A program made the position numbers and the translations under genes. Of a DNA stretch of 64,000 nucleotides, positions 8,570 to 17,245 are shown piece by piece. Positions within the stretch are counted from its first letter, which is position 1; the number at the start of each line of letters is the position of its first letter. Origin of the DNA: JAAYED01 sp040772225. Its GTDB lineage: Bacteria > Chloroflexota > Anaerolineae > UBA1429. Under the pieces are notes generated by a model. The model was given only the letters and a program-made list of their open reading frames with translations. It ran no database searches and was not told the origin of the DNA. The DNA lies in assembly GCA_040772225.1 (NCBI GenBank), contig JAXGYO010000002.1, forward strand, positions 1,922,001 through 1,986,000. The letters run 5' to 3'.

Positions 8570-8607
8570 GCAGGGCCCTTCGCGCCATGTGGCGCGAGGG
8601 GCCCTGC
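8570..8607. terminator. Bidirectional terminator hairpin between the sigma operon and maoC
   Basis: A 17-bp stem with one G-U pair (arms 8570-8586 and 8591-8607, ATGT loop) stands between convergent genes. There is no long U tract on either strand. Confidence 0.6.
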
Positions 8608-8667
8608 TCTATGCAGGGCGATCCACAATGAGTATCCTCGCCTGCCGGCTATCCCTGCGTGTGTTCG

Positions 8668-9141
8668 TCAGGACTCGTCCGTCGGGTCTGGTCGGCCTTT
8701 GATCAGAAGGCTCCAGGCGCCCTCCTGGACGACCTCGTCACGCTGGTTGCGCACCGTAATATCCAGGATGACCATGCCGCCGCCCAGGCTGCGCATGGCG
8801 CGCACCCGGCTCACGCGGGCCGCGACGTGGATCGTGTCGCCCATGAGGATCGGCTTTTTGAACTTCCACTCTAGACCCGTAAAGGCCAGTACGGTGCCCT
8901 CGATAAAGCCGGCCTGCGCCGCCAGCCCAGAGGCCACCGAAAGCCCCAGCAGGCCATGGGCGATCCGCTCGCCAAAGATAGTGGACCGGGAGAACTCGGC
9001 ATCCACGTGCAACGCGTTATAGTCGCCGGAAAGGCCCGCGAACTGCACCACGTCCGCCTCGGTGATGGTTCGCGCCGGCGTGCTCATCTCCTGTCCGACA
9101 GAATACTCCTCAAAGTACATCCCGCGCGTTTGATAGGGCAT
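8668..9141 (-). CDS. MaoC-like (R)-hydratase / dehydratase
   Basis: A 157-residue hot-dog-fold protein of the MaoC family, which hydrates or dehydrates enoyl/3-hydroxyacyl thioesters. The hydratase-2 motif is visible: ITEADVVQFAGLSGDYNALH with the catalytic Asp and His around residues 36-41, then IFGERIAHGLLGLS. The start ATG at 9139-9141 follows AGGAGG; the longer frame lacks support. It lies near the fab genes but in its own unit. Since no FabZ is visible here, it could supply a dehydratase step, but this is speculative; MaoC proteins also act in beta-oxidation and branched-chain metabolism. Confidence 0.85.
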   Translation of the reverse strand: MPYQTRGMYFEEYSVGQEMSTPARTITEADVVQFAGLSGDYNALHVDAEFSRSTIFGERIAHGLLGLSVASGLAAQAGFIEGTVLAFTGLEWKFKKPILMGDTIHVAARVSRVRAMRSLGGGMVILDITVRNQRDEVVQEGAWSLLIKGRPDPTDES

Positions 9142-9243
9142 AGGGGTCCTCCTCTGCTTTCGGTGCCATTGTAATGGCAAACACCGGTCGCTGCAGGCAG
9201 TTGCGGCACAGGGTGGACACCAGTGCCTGCGCTATCGGCGGAC

Positions 9244-9272
9244 TCTACACCAGGTGCGGGCGATGCTATAAT
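9244..9272 (+). promoter_or_regulatory. Extended -10 promoter placed almost on the start codon
   Basis: TGCTATAAT ends at 9272 with a weak -35 (TCTACA at 9244). The ATG of the next gene is at 9281, so the transcript would be leaderless or nearly so, which matches the absence of a Shine-Dalgarno. Confidence 0.6.
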
Positions 9273-9280
9273 GCCAGACT

Positions 9281-9964
9281 ATGAAGATAGATCGGTCGAA
9301 AGGTGAGCGAACGCAACGTGCAGGCAGATCGCGTCTCCTGCAGGGGCTGCTCGTGATCATTGGGGTCTTTCTGGCGGGGATCGCACTGGTCGTGCTGCTC
9401 CGCTGGTGGACCAACTACCGGTTCACCAGAGACGTCTACACGGCAGACTCAGCTCCTGAGCGCCCGGTGGCCATCGTCTTTGGGGCAGGCGTCTGGCCCG
9501 GGGGGCAGCTGAGCCCTGTGCTCGAGGATCGTGTGTACACTGCGGTGATGCTCTACCAGGCGGGGCGCGTGCAAAAGCTGCTGATGACCGGCGACAACCG
9601 CACTGTCGACTATAACGAGCCGGCCCACATGCGCGCGTACGCCCTGGAGCTCGGGGTACCCGATGAGGACATTGTCCTGGACTATGCCGGGCGGCGTACC
9701 TACGACAGTATCTATCGCGCCCGGCATATCTTTAGGGTGGATGCGGCGATACTCGTCACCCAGGCCTACCACCTGGACAGGGCGCTCTTTACTGCGCATG
9801 GACTGGGGCTGGATGTGGTGGGCGTTAGCGCGGACCGGCGTGACTATCTGAACATCACGCAGTACTGGTGGCGCGAGGTACTGGCGACGGCGCTCGCCGC
9901 CGTGGAGGTCTACATCACGCACCCCGTGCCGGTGTTGGGTGAGGAACTGCCGATCTTTGGGTGA
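9281..9964 (+). CDS. SanA/YdcF-like DUF218 membrane-anchored protein
   Basis: The 227-residue protein has one N-terminal membrane segment (about 20-41, LLQGLLVIIGVFLAGIALVVLL) and a DUF218 domain outside or facing the envelope. Typical motifs are AIVFGAGVWPGG, LEDRVYTAVMLYQAG, LMTGDNRTVDYNEP and LVTQAYHLDRALF. SanA and ElyC relatives affect cell-envelope integrity and peptidoglycan-precursor handling; the biochemical activity is not settled. No Shine-Dalgarno precedes the ATG, and the promoter -10 lies only eight bases upstream. The gene is convergent with rsgA. Confidence 0.85.
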   Translation: MKIDRSKGERTQRAGRSRLLQGLLVIIGVFLAGIALVVLLRWWTNYRFTRDVYTADSAPERPVAIVFGAGVWPGGQLSPVLEDRVYTAVMLYQAGRVQKLLMTGDNRTVDYNEPAHMRAYALELGVPDEDIVLDYAGRRTYDSIYRARHIFRVDAAILVTQAYHLDRALFTAHGLGLDVVGVSADRRDYLNITQYWWREVLATALAAVEVYITHPVPVLGEELPIFG

Positions 9965-9987
9965 GGCCTTGGCAGTACCCGGTGGTG

Positions 9988-10905
9988 CTAAAAGGCGTAC
10001 TCGAACATCTTGAGATAGCTCTCGTAGCGCACCGAGTCTATCTCTCCCCGCGCCACGGCATGCTGTATTGCGCAGTCAGGCTCGTGGGTGTGCGTGCACG
10101 GCTGAAAGCGGCACTGCCCCAGGTAGGGGCGCATCTCTGGGAAAAACGCATCCAGTTGCTCGGGGTCGATGTCCCAGAACATGAACACGCGCATGCCCGG
10201 GGTGTCAGCCACGTAGATGTCAGGCTCGGGGTTGAGGAGCGAAGCCACAACGGTTGTATGTTTTCCCCGGTCGTTATAGTCGCTGATCTCGCCTATTTTG
10301 AGCTCCAGGTCGGGCCACAACGCATTGAGCAGGCTGGATTTGCCTGCCCCCGAGGGGCCAGTCAGCGCGGATAACTTGCCGCGTAGCAGTTCCCGCAGCG
10401 TTTCGATGCCCTCTCCGGTGGCCGTGCTGGTTGGCAGTACGTGGTATCCGATCTGCTGATAGAGCGCAAAGGGGCTATCCTCGTCCGCCTCCAGCAAGTC
10501 GTGTTTGTTGGCGACGATCACGAGGGGGATCCCATTTGCCTCGCACGCCACCAGATAGCGATCAAGCATCAGCGGGTGGGGCTCCGGACTATGATAGGCG
10601 AACACCACCAGGATCTGATCGGGGTTGGCGAGGATCACCTGCTCTCTGCCTGACAGCGTGCCCGGACGGGGCGGCGGCGGGCGGCGCGAGAGCACACGCG
10701 TGCGCGGGGCCACAGATTCGATGATGCCAAAGCCTTCCTCGGTGGGTGTCCAGCAGACCCGGTCTCCAATGGCCACCAGGTCGCTCCCCCGGCGTCCCCG
10801 TTTGAGGCGCCCGCGTATGGTGCAGTCGACGATTCCCTCATCGGTCTGCACATAGTGGTGCCCGCCGTGCACGCGGATCACCAGGTCTCCGCAGCGCTCG
10901 CTCAT
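9988..10905 (-). CDS. rsgA: Ribosome small-subunit biogenesis GTPase
   Basis: RsgA (YjeQ) is a circularly permuted GTPase that helps late 30S maturation. The 305-residue protein has an N-terminal OB-fold, then GTPase motifs in permuted order: NKHD (G4), GPSGAGKSS (G1 P-loop), the T-rich switch GKHTTV and DTPG (G3). The C-terminal zinc knuckle is CRFQPCTHTHEPDC. The start ATG at 10903-10905 has GGAGAG upstream; a start eight codons earlier is less likely. It is divergent from the glycosyltransferase gene. Confidence 0.95.
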   Translation of the reverse strand: MSERCGDLVIRVHGGHHYVQTDEGIVDCTIRGRLKRGRRGSDLVAIGDRVCWTPTEEGFGIIESVAPRTRVLSRRPPPPRPGTLSGREQVILANPDQILVVFAYHSPEPHPLMLDRYLVACEANGIPLVIVANKHDLLEADEDSPFALYQQIGYHVLPTSTATGEGIETLRELLRGKLSALTGPSGAGKSSLLNALWPDLELKIGEISDYNDRGKHTTVVASLLNPEPDIYVADTPGMRVFMFWDIDPEQLDAFFPEMRPYLGQCRFQPCTHTHEPDCAIQHAVARGEIDSVRYESYLKMFEYAF

Positions 10906-11027
10906 GTCTCTCCGCCGATCTGTCAACATATGTCCTGCAGCTTGCCCGGACGCTAGAGTCTATCATGGCGATTGGAGCCGGTCAAAGGAACAGCGCCAGC
11001 AGCGTGCTTTTCGATTGCCTGCGGCAC

Positions 11028-11057
11028 TTGGCGCGTTACGGGGTCTCACGCTATACT
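11028..11057 (+). promoter_or_regulatory. Promoter of the glycosyltransferase gene
   Basis: TTGGCG, 18 bases, TATACT. The -10 and following bases (CTATACTGCCGGGGTC, 11051-11066) are repeated exactly at the dnaN promoter (38266-38281). Confidence 0.5.
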
Positions 11058-11107
11058 GCCGGGGTCTTGCCGCCGCTTTCCGCAGCCACTGCCACCAGGG
11101 TAACGCC

Positions 11108-11779
11108 ATGAAACTCTCTGTGCTGATGCCTGTGTATAATGAACAAGCCGGCCTGGAGGCCATCCTCCGGCGCGTGCATGCTGTGCCCGTGGATAAGGAG
11201 ATCGTCGTGGTGGATGATTGCTCCACCGATGACACGGCCGGCATCCTCGAGCGCGTCGATCTGCCCGATGTCAAGGTATTTCGTCATAGCGTGAATCAGG
11301 GCAAGGGCGCCGCTATTCGCACAGCCATCGCTGCAGCGCAGGGAGATGCTATTATTATCCAGGACGCCGACCTGGAGTATTCGCCCGAAGAGTACCCACA
11401 GTTGCTCGCACCGATTCTCTCGGGGGATTTCGCCATAGTGTACGGCGTGCGCGATCTGTCCGGGCAGCGGTTCACCACCCGGTGGGGCAACCGGTTCCTC
11501 ACCGCCCTCACCAATCTGCTCTATGGTACCCGTCTGCACGACATGGAGACCTGCTACAAAGTCATGCTCAGGTCCATCGCCACGCGGCTGGATCTCGAGT
11601 GCAACCGGTTCGATCTCGAGCCCGAGATCACGGCCAAGATCGCCCGTCTGGGTCACCCGATCGCGCAGATCCCCATCTCGTATGCGCCGCGCAAGGATAA
11701 AAAGCTCTCCCCCTGGCGCGACGGTTGGCCCGCCGTCGCCGCGCTGCTGCGCTACCGGCGGTGGACTCCCACGGGATAG
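11108..11779 (+). CDS. Family 2 glycosyltransferase, DPM1/polyprenyl-phosphate type
   Basis: The 223-residue protein is a GT-A fold transferase: N-terminal SVLMPVYNEQAGLEAIL, nucleotide-binding VVDDCSTDDT, the metal-binding QDADLEYSP and the acceptor-side RWGNRFLTALTNLLYG. Enzymes of this subgroup move a sugar from a nucleotide sugar to polyprenyl phosphate (dolichyl-phosphate mannose synthase-like). It lacks the C-terminal membrane helices of some homologues. The start ATG at 11108 was chosen because the family begins here; the longer open frame overlaps the rsgA promoter region. The donor sugar is unknown. Confidence 0.88.
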   Translation: MKLSVLMPVYNEQAGLEAILRRVHAVPVDKEIVVVDDCSTDDTAGILERVDLPDVKVFRHSVNQGKGAAIRTAIAAAQGDAIIIQDADLEYSPEEYPQLLAPILSGDFAIVYGVRDLSGQRFTTRWGNRFLTALTNLLYGTRLHDMETCYKVMLRSIATRLDLECNRFDLEPEITAKIARLGHPIAQIPISYAPRKDKKLSPWRDGWPAVAALLRYRRWTPTG

Positions 11780-11890
11780 CCGCCCCGTGAGGCCCTGGCG
11801 CGCCTCTTGCCGGCGACCCAACCGGGGCATCCAGACAGACGCACCTGGCTCATCAATCATCCGCATTGGCCTGGTTCGCCCGGGCATTTC

Positions 11891-11946
11891 TTTACAAAGA
11901 TACTAAACATAGTATAATGATACCAGAGCGATGTTCATCGCTCTGG
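11891..11946 (+). promoter_or_regulatory. copA promoter with an operator-like palindrome and a leader palindrome
   Basis: TTTACA (11891-11896), 16 bases, TATAAT (11913-11918). A perfect 6-bp inverted repeat, ATACTA-AACA-TAGTAT (11900-11915), sits between the two boxes and touches the -10. A second perfect repeat with 11-bp arms, CCAGAGCGATG and CATCGCTCTGG (11923-11946), covers the transcript start and runs into the ribosome-binding site. Confidence 0.7.
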
Positions 11947-11955
11947 AGGTGTGTG

Positions 11956-14409
11956 ATGGATCGACAGACAGTGGAACTCGATGTATTGGGCATGACCTGC
12001 GCCAGTTGCGCCAATACTGTGGAGAGAACACTCGCGCGTACGGACGGCGTCGAGGCGGCGCGCGTCAATATCGCCACTGAGCGGGCGTCGGTGACCTTTG
12101 ACCCGCAACAGGTGGATCTTTCCGGGCTGATTGGCAAGATTCGGAGCGCAGGATATGACGCCGCGGTCGAGCGTACCATTCTCCCCATTGGGGGGATGAC
12201 ATGTGCTGCCTGCGTGCGGCACGTCGAGCGCGCGCTGTCGCGGGTTGACGGCGTGCTGGATGTGACCGTGAACCTGGCTACCGAGCGCGCCGTGGTGCAA
12301 TACCTGCCCGGCACAGTATCACCGGGAGCCTTTGAGGATGCTGTCTCGGCGGCGGGGTATGAGGTGCTCCGGGACACGTCGGTGGATCTGGTGGCGGACG
12401 CCCCCGATCTGGAGACCCAAAAGATGGAGGGCGCCCGGCGACGCATGTGGATCGCCTGGGCCTTTACCGGGCCGCTCGTGCTGCTCATGCTGCTGGAGAT
12501 GGTGTTCGGCGTGCACTGGGCCAGTATGCCGGTAATGGATCTCACGCTGACAGCACTGGCGCTGCCGGTCCTGCTCTGGCCAGGCTGGCCGACTATCAAG
12601 TCGGCCTGGAATGCGGTGCGCCACGGTAACGCCAACATGGATGTGCTCATCGCCATGGGCACGGGCGCCTCCTGGTTGAGCGGTCCCCTTTCGTTGTTCA
12701 CGCCCCTGGCGAGCTATGGCGGGGTGGCAGCCATGATCATGGCGATCCACCTGACCGGCCGTTACGTCGAGGCCAGCGCCAAAGGCCGCGCTTCGCAGGC
12801 CATCCGTAAACTGCTGCAACTTGGGGCAAAGCAGGCCACGCTGCTCGTGGATGGGCAGGAGTATCTGGTGCCGCTGGCCCAGGTGCGTGTCGGAGACACG
12901 CTGGTCGTTCGCCCTGGAGAAAAGATCCCCACCGATGCGGTGTTGCTGGAAGGCGAGAGCGCTGTGGACGAATCCATGGCAACCGGCGAGTCGATGCCAG
13001 TGGCGAAACGCCCCGGCGATGCGCTGATCGGCGCCACGGTCAATCAGGGCGGTCTGCTCAAGGCGCAGGCGACCCGCGTGGGCGCCGATACCTTTCTCTC
13101 ACAGGTGGTGCGCCTGGTGGAGGAGGCTCAGGGCACGCGTGTGCCCATCCAGGCCTTTGCCGACCGGGTGACCGCGATATTCGTGCCCGTGGTGATCGGC
13201 GTGGCGGTGCTGACCGCGGTGCTCTGGCTCCTGGCGGGAGACGCGCTGGGCAGCGTCTTGCTCTGGGCTCAGACGTACCTGCCGTGGGTGAATCCGCAGG
13301 CCTCGGGACTCACGCTCGCGCTGGCGGCCACGATCTCGGTGCTGGTGGTGGCCTGCCCTTGCGCGCTTGGGCTCGCAACCCCCACCGCGCTCATGGTGGG
13401 CAGTGGCATGGGTGCGCAGCATGGGATCCTCATCCGCAACGGCGCGGCCATCCAGACGCTGAACGGTGTGCGCGTGGTGGTGTTCGACAAGACGGGAACC
13501 CTGACCGAGGGGCATCCCGAGGTGACGGACGTTTTCGCGCTCCAGGGCGATGAGAGAGAACTATTGCGGCTGGCGGCGGCCGCTGAGCAGGGCAGCGAAC
13601 ACCCCCTCGGCCAGGCGGTGGTGCGAGAAGCGTCAGCCCGCGGCTTGACGCTGCCCCAGGCCAGCGGCTTTCAGGCTGTGCGTGGCCAGGGCATCGTGGC
13701 GACCATTGACGGTGCCCGGGTACGCGTGGGAAGCAGACGTCTGCTGCAGGATGCCGGGATCGACGTATCCGCGGTGGAGGAGGACATGGCCCGTCTGGAG
13801 GGCCAGGCACGCACCACCATGCTGGTGGCCCGCGACAGCGTGACCGTCGGGCTGGTCGCCGTGGCAGATCCTATCCGAAAAGAGTCCGCTGAGACGATCG
13901 CCGGTCTGGCAGCGCTGGGCATCCAGACGGCGATGCTCACCGGCGATAACCGGCATACCGCGGAGGCGATCGCTGCCCAGGCGGGGATCGATCACGTGGT
14001 CGCTGGAGTGCTCCCCGAGGCCAAGGTAACCGAGATCATGCGCCTGCAGGAGCGTTACGGTGTAGTGGCCATGGTGGGGGATGGCATCAACGATGCGCCT
14101 GCCCTGACACAGGCCGATGTGGGCATCGCCATCGGTACGGGAACCGACATCGCGATCGAGTCCGCCGATGTGACACTGCTGAGTGGCGATCTCGGCGGAG
14201 TCGTGAGGGCCGTGCGTCTCGGGCGCGCGACCTTTGCCAAGATCAAGCAGAATCTCTTTTGGGCGTTCTTCTACAACGTGGTGATGATTCCGCTGGCGGT
14301 GCTGGGGCTGATGCACCCTGCGCTGGCAGAGCTGGCGATGGCGTTCAGTTCGGTATCGGTGGTTACCAATGCCAACCTCTTGCGCCGCGCGGACATCTCT
14401 GCCCGCTAG
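11956..14409 (+). CDS. copA: Copper-exporting P1B-type ATPase
   Basis: CopA pumps Cu(I) out of the cytoplasm. The 817-residue protein has two N-terminal heavy-metal-associated domains (GMTCASC near 12-18 and GMTCAAC near 81-87). Transmembrane helices follow, with the CPC metal site (ACPCALG, near 466). The phosphorylation motif DKTGT lies near 511 and the hinge GDGINDAP near 707. The start ATG at 11956 follows GGAGGT by five bases; an earlier frame start is excluded because the promoter lies within it. No CsoR, CopY or CopZ gene is adjacent, so the regulator acting on the operator-like site must be elsewhere. Confidence 0.95.
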   Translation: MDRQTVELDVLGMTCASCANTVERTLARTDGVEAARVNIATERASVTFDPQQVDLSGLIGKIRSAGYDAAVERTILPIGGMTCAACVRHVERALSRVDGVLDVTVNLATERAVVQYLPGTVSPGAFEDAVSAAGYEVLRDTSVDLVADAPDLETQKMEGARRRMWIAWAFTGPLVLLMLLEMVFGVHWASMPVMDLTLTALALPVLLWPGWPTIKSAWNAVRHGNANMDVLIAMGTGASWLSGPLSLFTPLASYGGVAAMIMAIHLTGRYVEASAKGRASQAIRKLLQLGAKQATLLVDGQEYLVPLAQVRVGDTLVVRPGEKIPTDAVLLEGESAVDESMATGESMPVAKRPGDALIGATVNQGGLLKAQATRVGADTFLSQVVRLVEEAQGTRVPIQAFADRVTAIFVPVVIGVAVLTAVLWLLAGDALGSVLLWAQTYLPWVNPQASGLTLALAATISVLVVACPCALGLATPTALMVGSGMGAQHGILIRNGAAIQTLNGVRVVVFDKTGTLTEGHPEVTDVFALQGDERELLRLAAAAEQGSEHPLGQAVVREASARGLTLPQASGFQAVRGQGIVATIDGARVRVGSRRLLQDAGIDVSAVEEDMARLEGQARTTMLVARDSVTVGLVAVADPIRKESAETIAGLAALGIQTAMLTGDNRHTAEAIAAQAGIDHVVAGVLPEAKVTEIMRLQERYGVVAMVGDGINDAPALTQADVGIAIGTGTDIAIESADVTLLSGDLGGVVRAVRLGRATFAKIKQNLFWAFFYNVVMIPLAVLGLMHPALAELAMAFSSVSVVTNANLLRRADISAR

Positions 14410-14439
14410 AAGGAACGGCTCGACCAGGACAAGGGCGTT

Positions 14440-14477
14440 TTGACCCGCTGCGGGGGCGCCGCTATAGTAGCGGCGCC
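14440..14477 (+). promoter_or_regulatory. Promoter of the ECF transporter operon with a palindrome centred on the -10
   Basis: TTGACC (14440-14445), 17 bases, TATAGT (14463-14468). A perfect inverted repeat with 10-bp arms GGCGCCGCTA and TAGCGGCGCC around TAG spans 14455-14477, so the -10 sits at its centre. This is a good operator candidate. Confidence 0.65.
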
Positions 14478-14505
14478 TTGTCAGTTATGCAGGGGGGCCA
14501 ATCCC

Positions 14506-14562
14506 ATGTCAGTATCCACACCTCGCGCCAGGCATTCAGATGCCATGGGCTTTTGTCGCTGA
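14506..14562 (+). CDS. Putative 18-residue leader peptide upstream of ecfT
   Basis: ATG at 14506 follows AGGGGGG by eight bases and is the first well-placed start in the transcript. It reads 18 codons (begins MSVSTPRARH, ends GFCR) and stops in TGATG shared with the ecfT start, so ecfT translation could depend on it. Alternatively this is the true N-terminus of EcfT separated by a frameshift or base error. No homologue is recognised. Confidence 0.4.
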   Translation: MSVSTPRARHSDAMGFCR

Positions 14563-15650
14563 TGCGCAACTCCTACTCGTGGCTCATCTGGGCGCTTTCG
14601 GCATCGGTGCTGACGCTCATCGCGCGGAATCCGCTCTATGTGACCCTGATTGTGCTTGCGACTCTGCTGGTCTATCTGGCCGTCTCGAGAGAGACGCCCA
14701 TGGAGAGCAGCTGGCGAGGATTACTGCGGCTGGGTTTCTTTATCTGGCTCGTGACCATCCCCTTTAGTGCGCTAATGAACCATCAGGGCGAGATTGTGCT
14801 CTTTGCGTTGCCAGAGAAATGGCCACTGGTTGGCGGCCCGGTCACACTGGAGGCTGTGCTGGCGGGCGCCGCCTCTGGCTATGCGCTCTGGGCGTTGCTC
14901 TTTATCTTTGCAGCGTTCAACCTCGCGGTGGATGCGACGCAGCTGATGCGCGCGGCGCCCGCTTTCCTCACGCAGGCCGGTGTCGTGACGACGATCGCGC
15001 TCACCTTTGTTCCGCAGATGCTGGCGAGCGTTCGCGAGATTCGCGAGGCGCAGCGCATCCGGGGCCACCGCTTTCGAGGCTGGCGGGATACGCTGCCGCT
15101 GGCCATGCCCCTGCTGACGACCGCTTTTGAGCACGCTGTGCAGCTCTCGGAGTCGATGGAGTCTCGCGGCCTGAGCGGAGAGTTGACCGGACTGTCATCG
15201 CGGCGGCTGCGCGGCTTGCGTGCGGCGATGGCGGCAGGGCTGCTGCTGCTGCTGTTCGGCCTGCTTCTGCGGCTGGTCTGGGTTCAGCTTGCCGGCGATC
15301 TGATGCTGCTCCTGGCGACAGGTACCTTGATATACGCCTTCTGGGACCTGGGCCGGCATGTGCGGCGCACGCGTTACTGGCGGCAACGCTGGCGCGTAAC
15401 GGATACGGTCATTAGTGTGGCCAGTCTGGCTGCGCTCGCAGCGGGGCTGGTGGCATCGCGCTGGGACCGCACGCTGCTGGCCTATGCACCGGCGTCGGGC
15501 GGAGCGCTGTTGCCGGCGTTCAACTTTTGGCTTGGCCTCGCAGTGGTATTGCTGGCCGCTCCTGGCCTGGTGCTGCAAGCGGTGGAGCATGCAGCACCGG
15601 ACACGCGTGACTGGCGTACGGACCTCCCGGGCCCGGAGACAGGTCGATGA
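14562..15650 (+). CDS. ecfT: ECF transporter transmembrane component EcfT, extended form
   Basis: EcfT couples the two ATPases to the substrate-binding S component of energy-coupling-factor importers. The 362-residue protein has multiple hydrophobic segments and two coupling-helix motifs: REIREAQRIRGHRF (about 162-175) and LSESMESRGLSG (about 194-205). Typical EcfT proteins are near 265 residues; here a further hydrophobic region of about 100 residues follows the second motif. The chosen start ATG at 14562 overlaps the leader-peptide stop; an in-frame ATG at 14487 has no Shine-Dalgarno. It overlaps the ATPase gene as ATGA. Confidence 0.85.
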   Translation: MRNSYSWLIWALSASVLTLIARNPLYVTLIVLATLLVYLAVSRETPMESSWRGLLRLGFFIWLVTIPFSALMNHQGEIVLFALPEKWPLVGGPVTLEAVLAGAASGYALWALLFIFAAFNLAVDATQLMRAAPAFLTQAGVVTTIALTFVPQMLASVREIREAQRIRGHRFRGWRDTLPLAMPLLTTAFEHAVQLSESMESRGLSGELTGLSSRRLRGLRAAMAAGLLLLLFGLLLRLVWVQLAGDLMLLLATGTLIYAFWDLGRHVRRTRYWRQRWRVTDTVISVASLAALAAGLVASRWDRTLLAYAPASGGALLPAFNFWLGLAVVLLAAPGLVLQAVEHAAPDTRDWRTDLPGPETGR

Positions 15651-17245
15651 TTGCGCTGCGGGGCCTCACCTATACGTACCCCGGCGCGGCGCGCCCCGTG
15701 CTGCGCGATGTGGATCTGGATGTGCCGGCGGGGGCCTTTGCGCTGGTGGTAGGAGCCTCGGGCTCGGGCAAGTCTACCCTGCTGCGCACCCTCAACGGCC
15801 TGGTGCCGCATTTCTCGGGCGGCACGATCTCAGGCCACATCCGCGTCGCCGGGCTTAACCCTGTACAGCGCGGTCCCCGCGGCATGAGCGCCAGCGTGGG
15901 GTTTGTGTTTCAGGATCCCGAAAGTCAGTTCGTGGTAGACACAGTAGATGCGGAGCTGGCCTTTGCGATGGAGAACCATGGCGTTGGGCGCGTCCTCATG
16001 GCGGAGCGCATCGAGGCGGTGTTGCACCATCTGGAGATGTCTCACCTGAGGCAGAGGCGCATCAGCACGCTCTCTGGAGGGGAAAAGCAGCGCGTGGCCC
16101 TCGCTTCGACCCTGACGCTGGAGCCAGAAGTGCTGGTACTGGACGAGCCAACCTCCCAGCTGGACCCGGAGGGGGCCGAGCAGATTCTGGCGTTGCTCAC
16201 GCGGTTGAACCGCGAACAGGGCCTGACCATCGTGCTCTCTGAGCACCGTCTGGAGCGCATCCTGCCCTATGCCGATCAGCTGGTTTTCCTTGCGGGCGAC
16301 GGAAGTGTTCGCAGTGGTACACCCCGTGAGATACTGCAGACCATCGACCAGGTTCCGCCGCTGGTGACGCTGGCAAAGAGGTTGGGCTGGCAGCCTCTGC
16401 CTCTGAGCGTCGAGGAGGCGAGAGCCTGGGTGCCCCTTGACGGGCACGTACCAGCTTCGCGGGACGTGAGCCAGCGTGAGCCGGCCGCGGGTCCCATTCA
16501 AGTGGCCGTTGAGAACCTGGGATATGCGTATGGCGGGCGTGCTGCGCTGCAGGGTATCACGCTGGAGATTGGCCGCGGCGAGATGGTGGCGATCATGGGG
16601 CGCAATGGCTCGGGCAAGACCACGCTGCTCAAACAGATGGTTGGCCTCTTGCAGCCTGATGCCGGCACCGTTCAGGTGCGCGGGCAGGACACGCGCCGGG
16701 TGCCACTGGAGGAGCTGATTCGCACCGTCGGATATGTGCCGCAAAATCCGAACGCCCTGCTGTTCGCGGACAGCGTACGGGAAGAGCTGGCGTTCACCCG
16801 GAGAAACCATCATCTGCCGGCGACCCTGCCTGTGGGCCTGCTGGATGCGCTCGGCATTGCATCGCTCGCGGAGCAGTATCCTCGCGATCTCTCGGTGGGC
16901 GAACGGCAGCGGGTGGCGCTCGGTGCGATCCTCGCGGCGGAGCCGGAGATCGTGCTGCTGGATGAGCCGACGCGGGGGGTGGATCGGGCTCAGAAAGAGG
17001 CCTTTATGCGCTACCTGGCGTCGGAGCGCGCCATCGGCCGAACGGTGATCATGGCGACGCATGATGTCGAACTGGTGGCGCAATGCGCCGACCGTCTGAT
17101 CCTGATGGACGATGGCCGGTGTATCGCCGACGGGACCGTGCGGGAGGTGATGTTTGCGCACCCCGCCTACTGCAGCCAGATCGGCCTGCTCTACCAGGAT
17201 GGGCGCACGCTGACGCCGGATGACGTGGCCGGAGGCGCGGAATGA
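15647..17245 (+). CDS. Fused ECF transporter ATPase (EcfA1-EcfA2 type)
   Basis: One 532-residue protein carries two ABC ATPase domains. The first has Walker A GASGSGKST (about 37-45), signature LSGGEKQRVAL and Walker B VLVLDEPTSQLDPEG. The second, after a linker near 255-285, has Walker A GRNGSGKTT, signature LSVGERQRVALG and Walker B IVLLDEPTRGVD. It powers vitamin or metal uptake with EcfT and the S component. It overlaps both neighbours as ATGA, so T-A-S are translated as a unit. The dedicated S gene makes this a group I-like system. Confidence 0.93.
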   Translation: MIALRGLTYTYPGAARPVLRDVDLDVPAGAFALVVGASGSGKSTLLRTLNGLVPHFSGGTISGHIRVAGLNPVQRGPRGMSASVGFVFQDPESQFVVDTVDAELAFAMENHGVGRVLMAERIEAVLHHLEMSHLRQRRISTLSGGEKQRVALASTLTLEPEVLVLDEPTSQLDPEGAEQILALLTRLNREQGLTIVLSEHRLERILPYADQLVFLAGDGSVRSGTPREILQTIDQVPPLVTLAKRLGWQPLPLSVEEARAWVPLDGHVPASRDVSQREPAAGPIQVAVENLGYAYGGRAALQGITLEIGRGEMVAIMGRNGSGKTTLLKQMVGLLQPDAGTVQVRGQDTRRVPLEELIRTVGYVPQNPNALLFADSVREELAFTRRNHHLPATLPVGLLDALGIASLAEQYPRDLSVGERQRVALGAILAAEPEIVLLDEPTRGVDRAQKEAFMRYLASERAIGRTVIMATHDVELVAQCADRLILMDDGRCIADGTVREVMFAHPAYCSQIGLLYQDGRTLTPDDVAGGAE

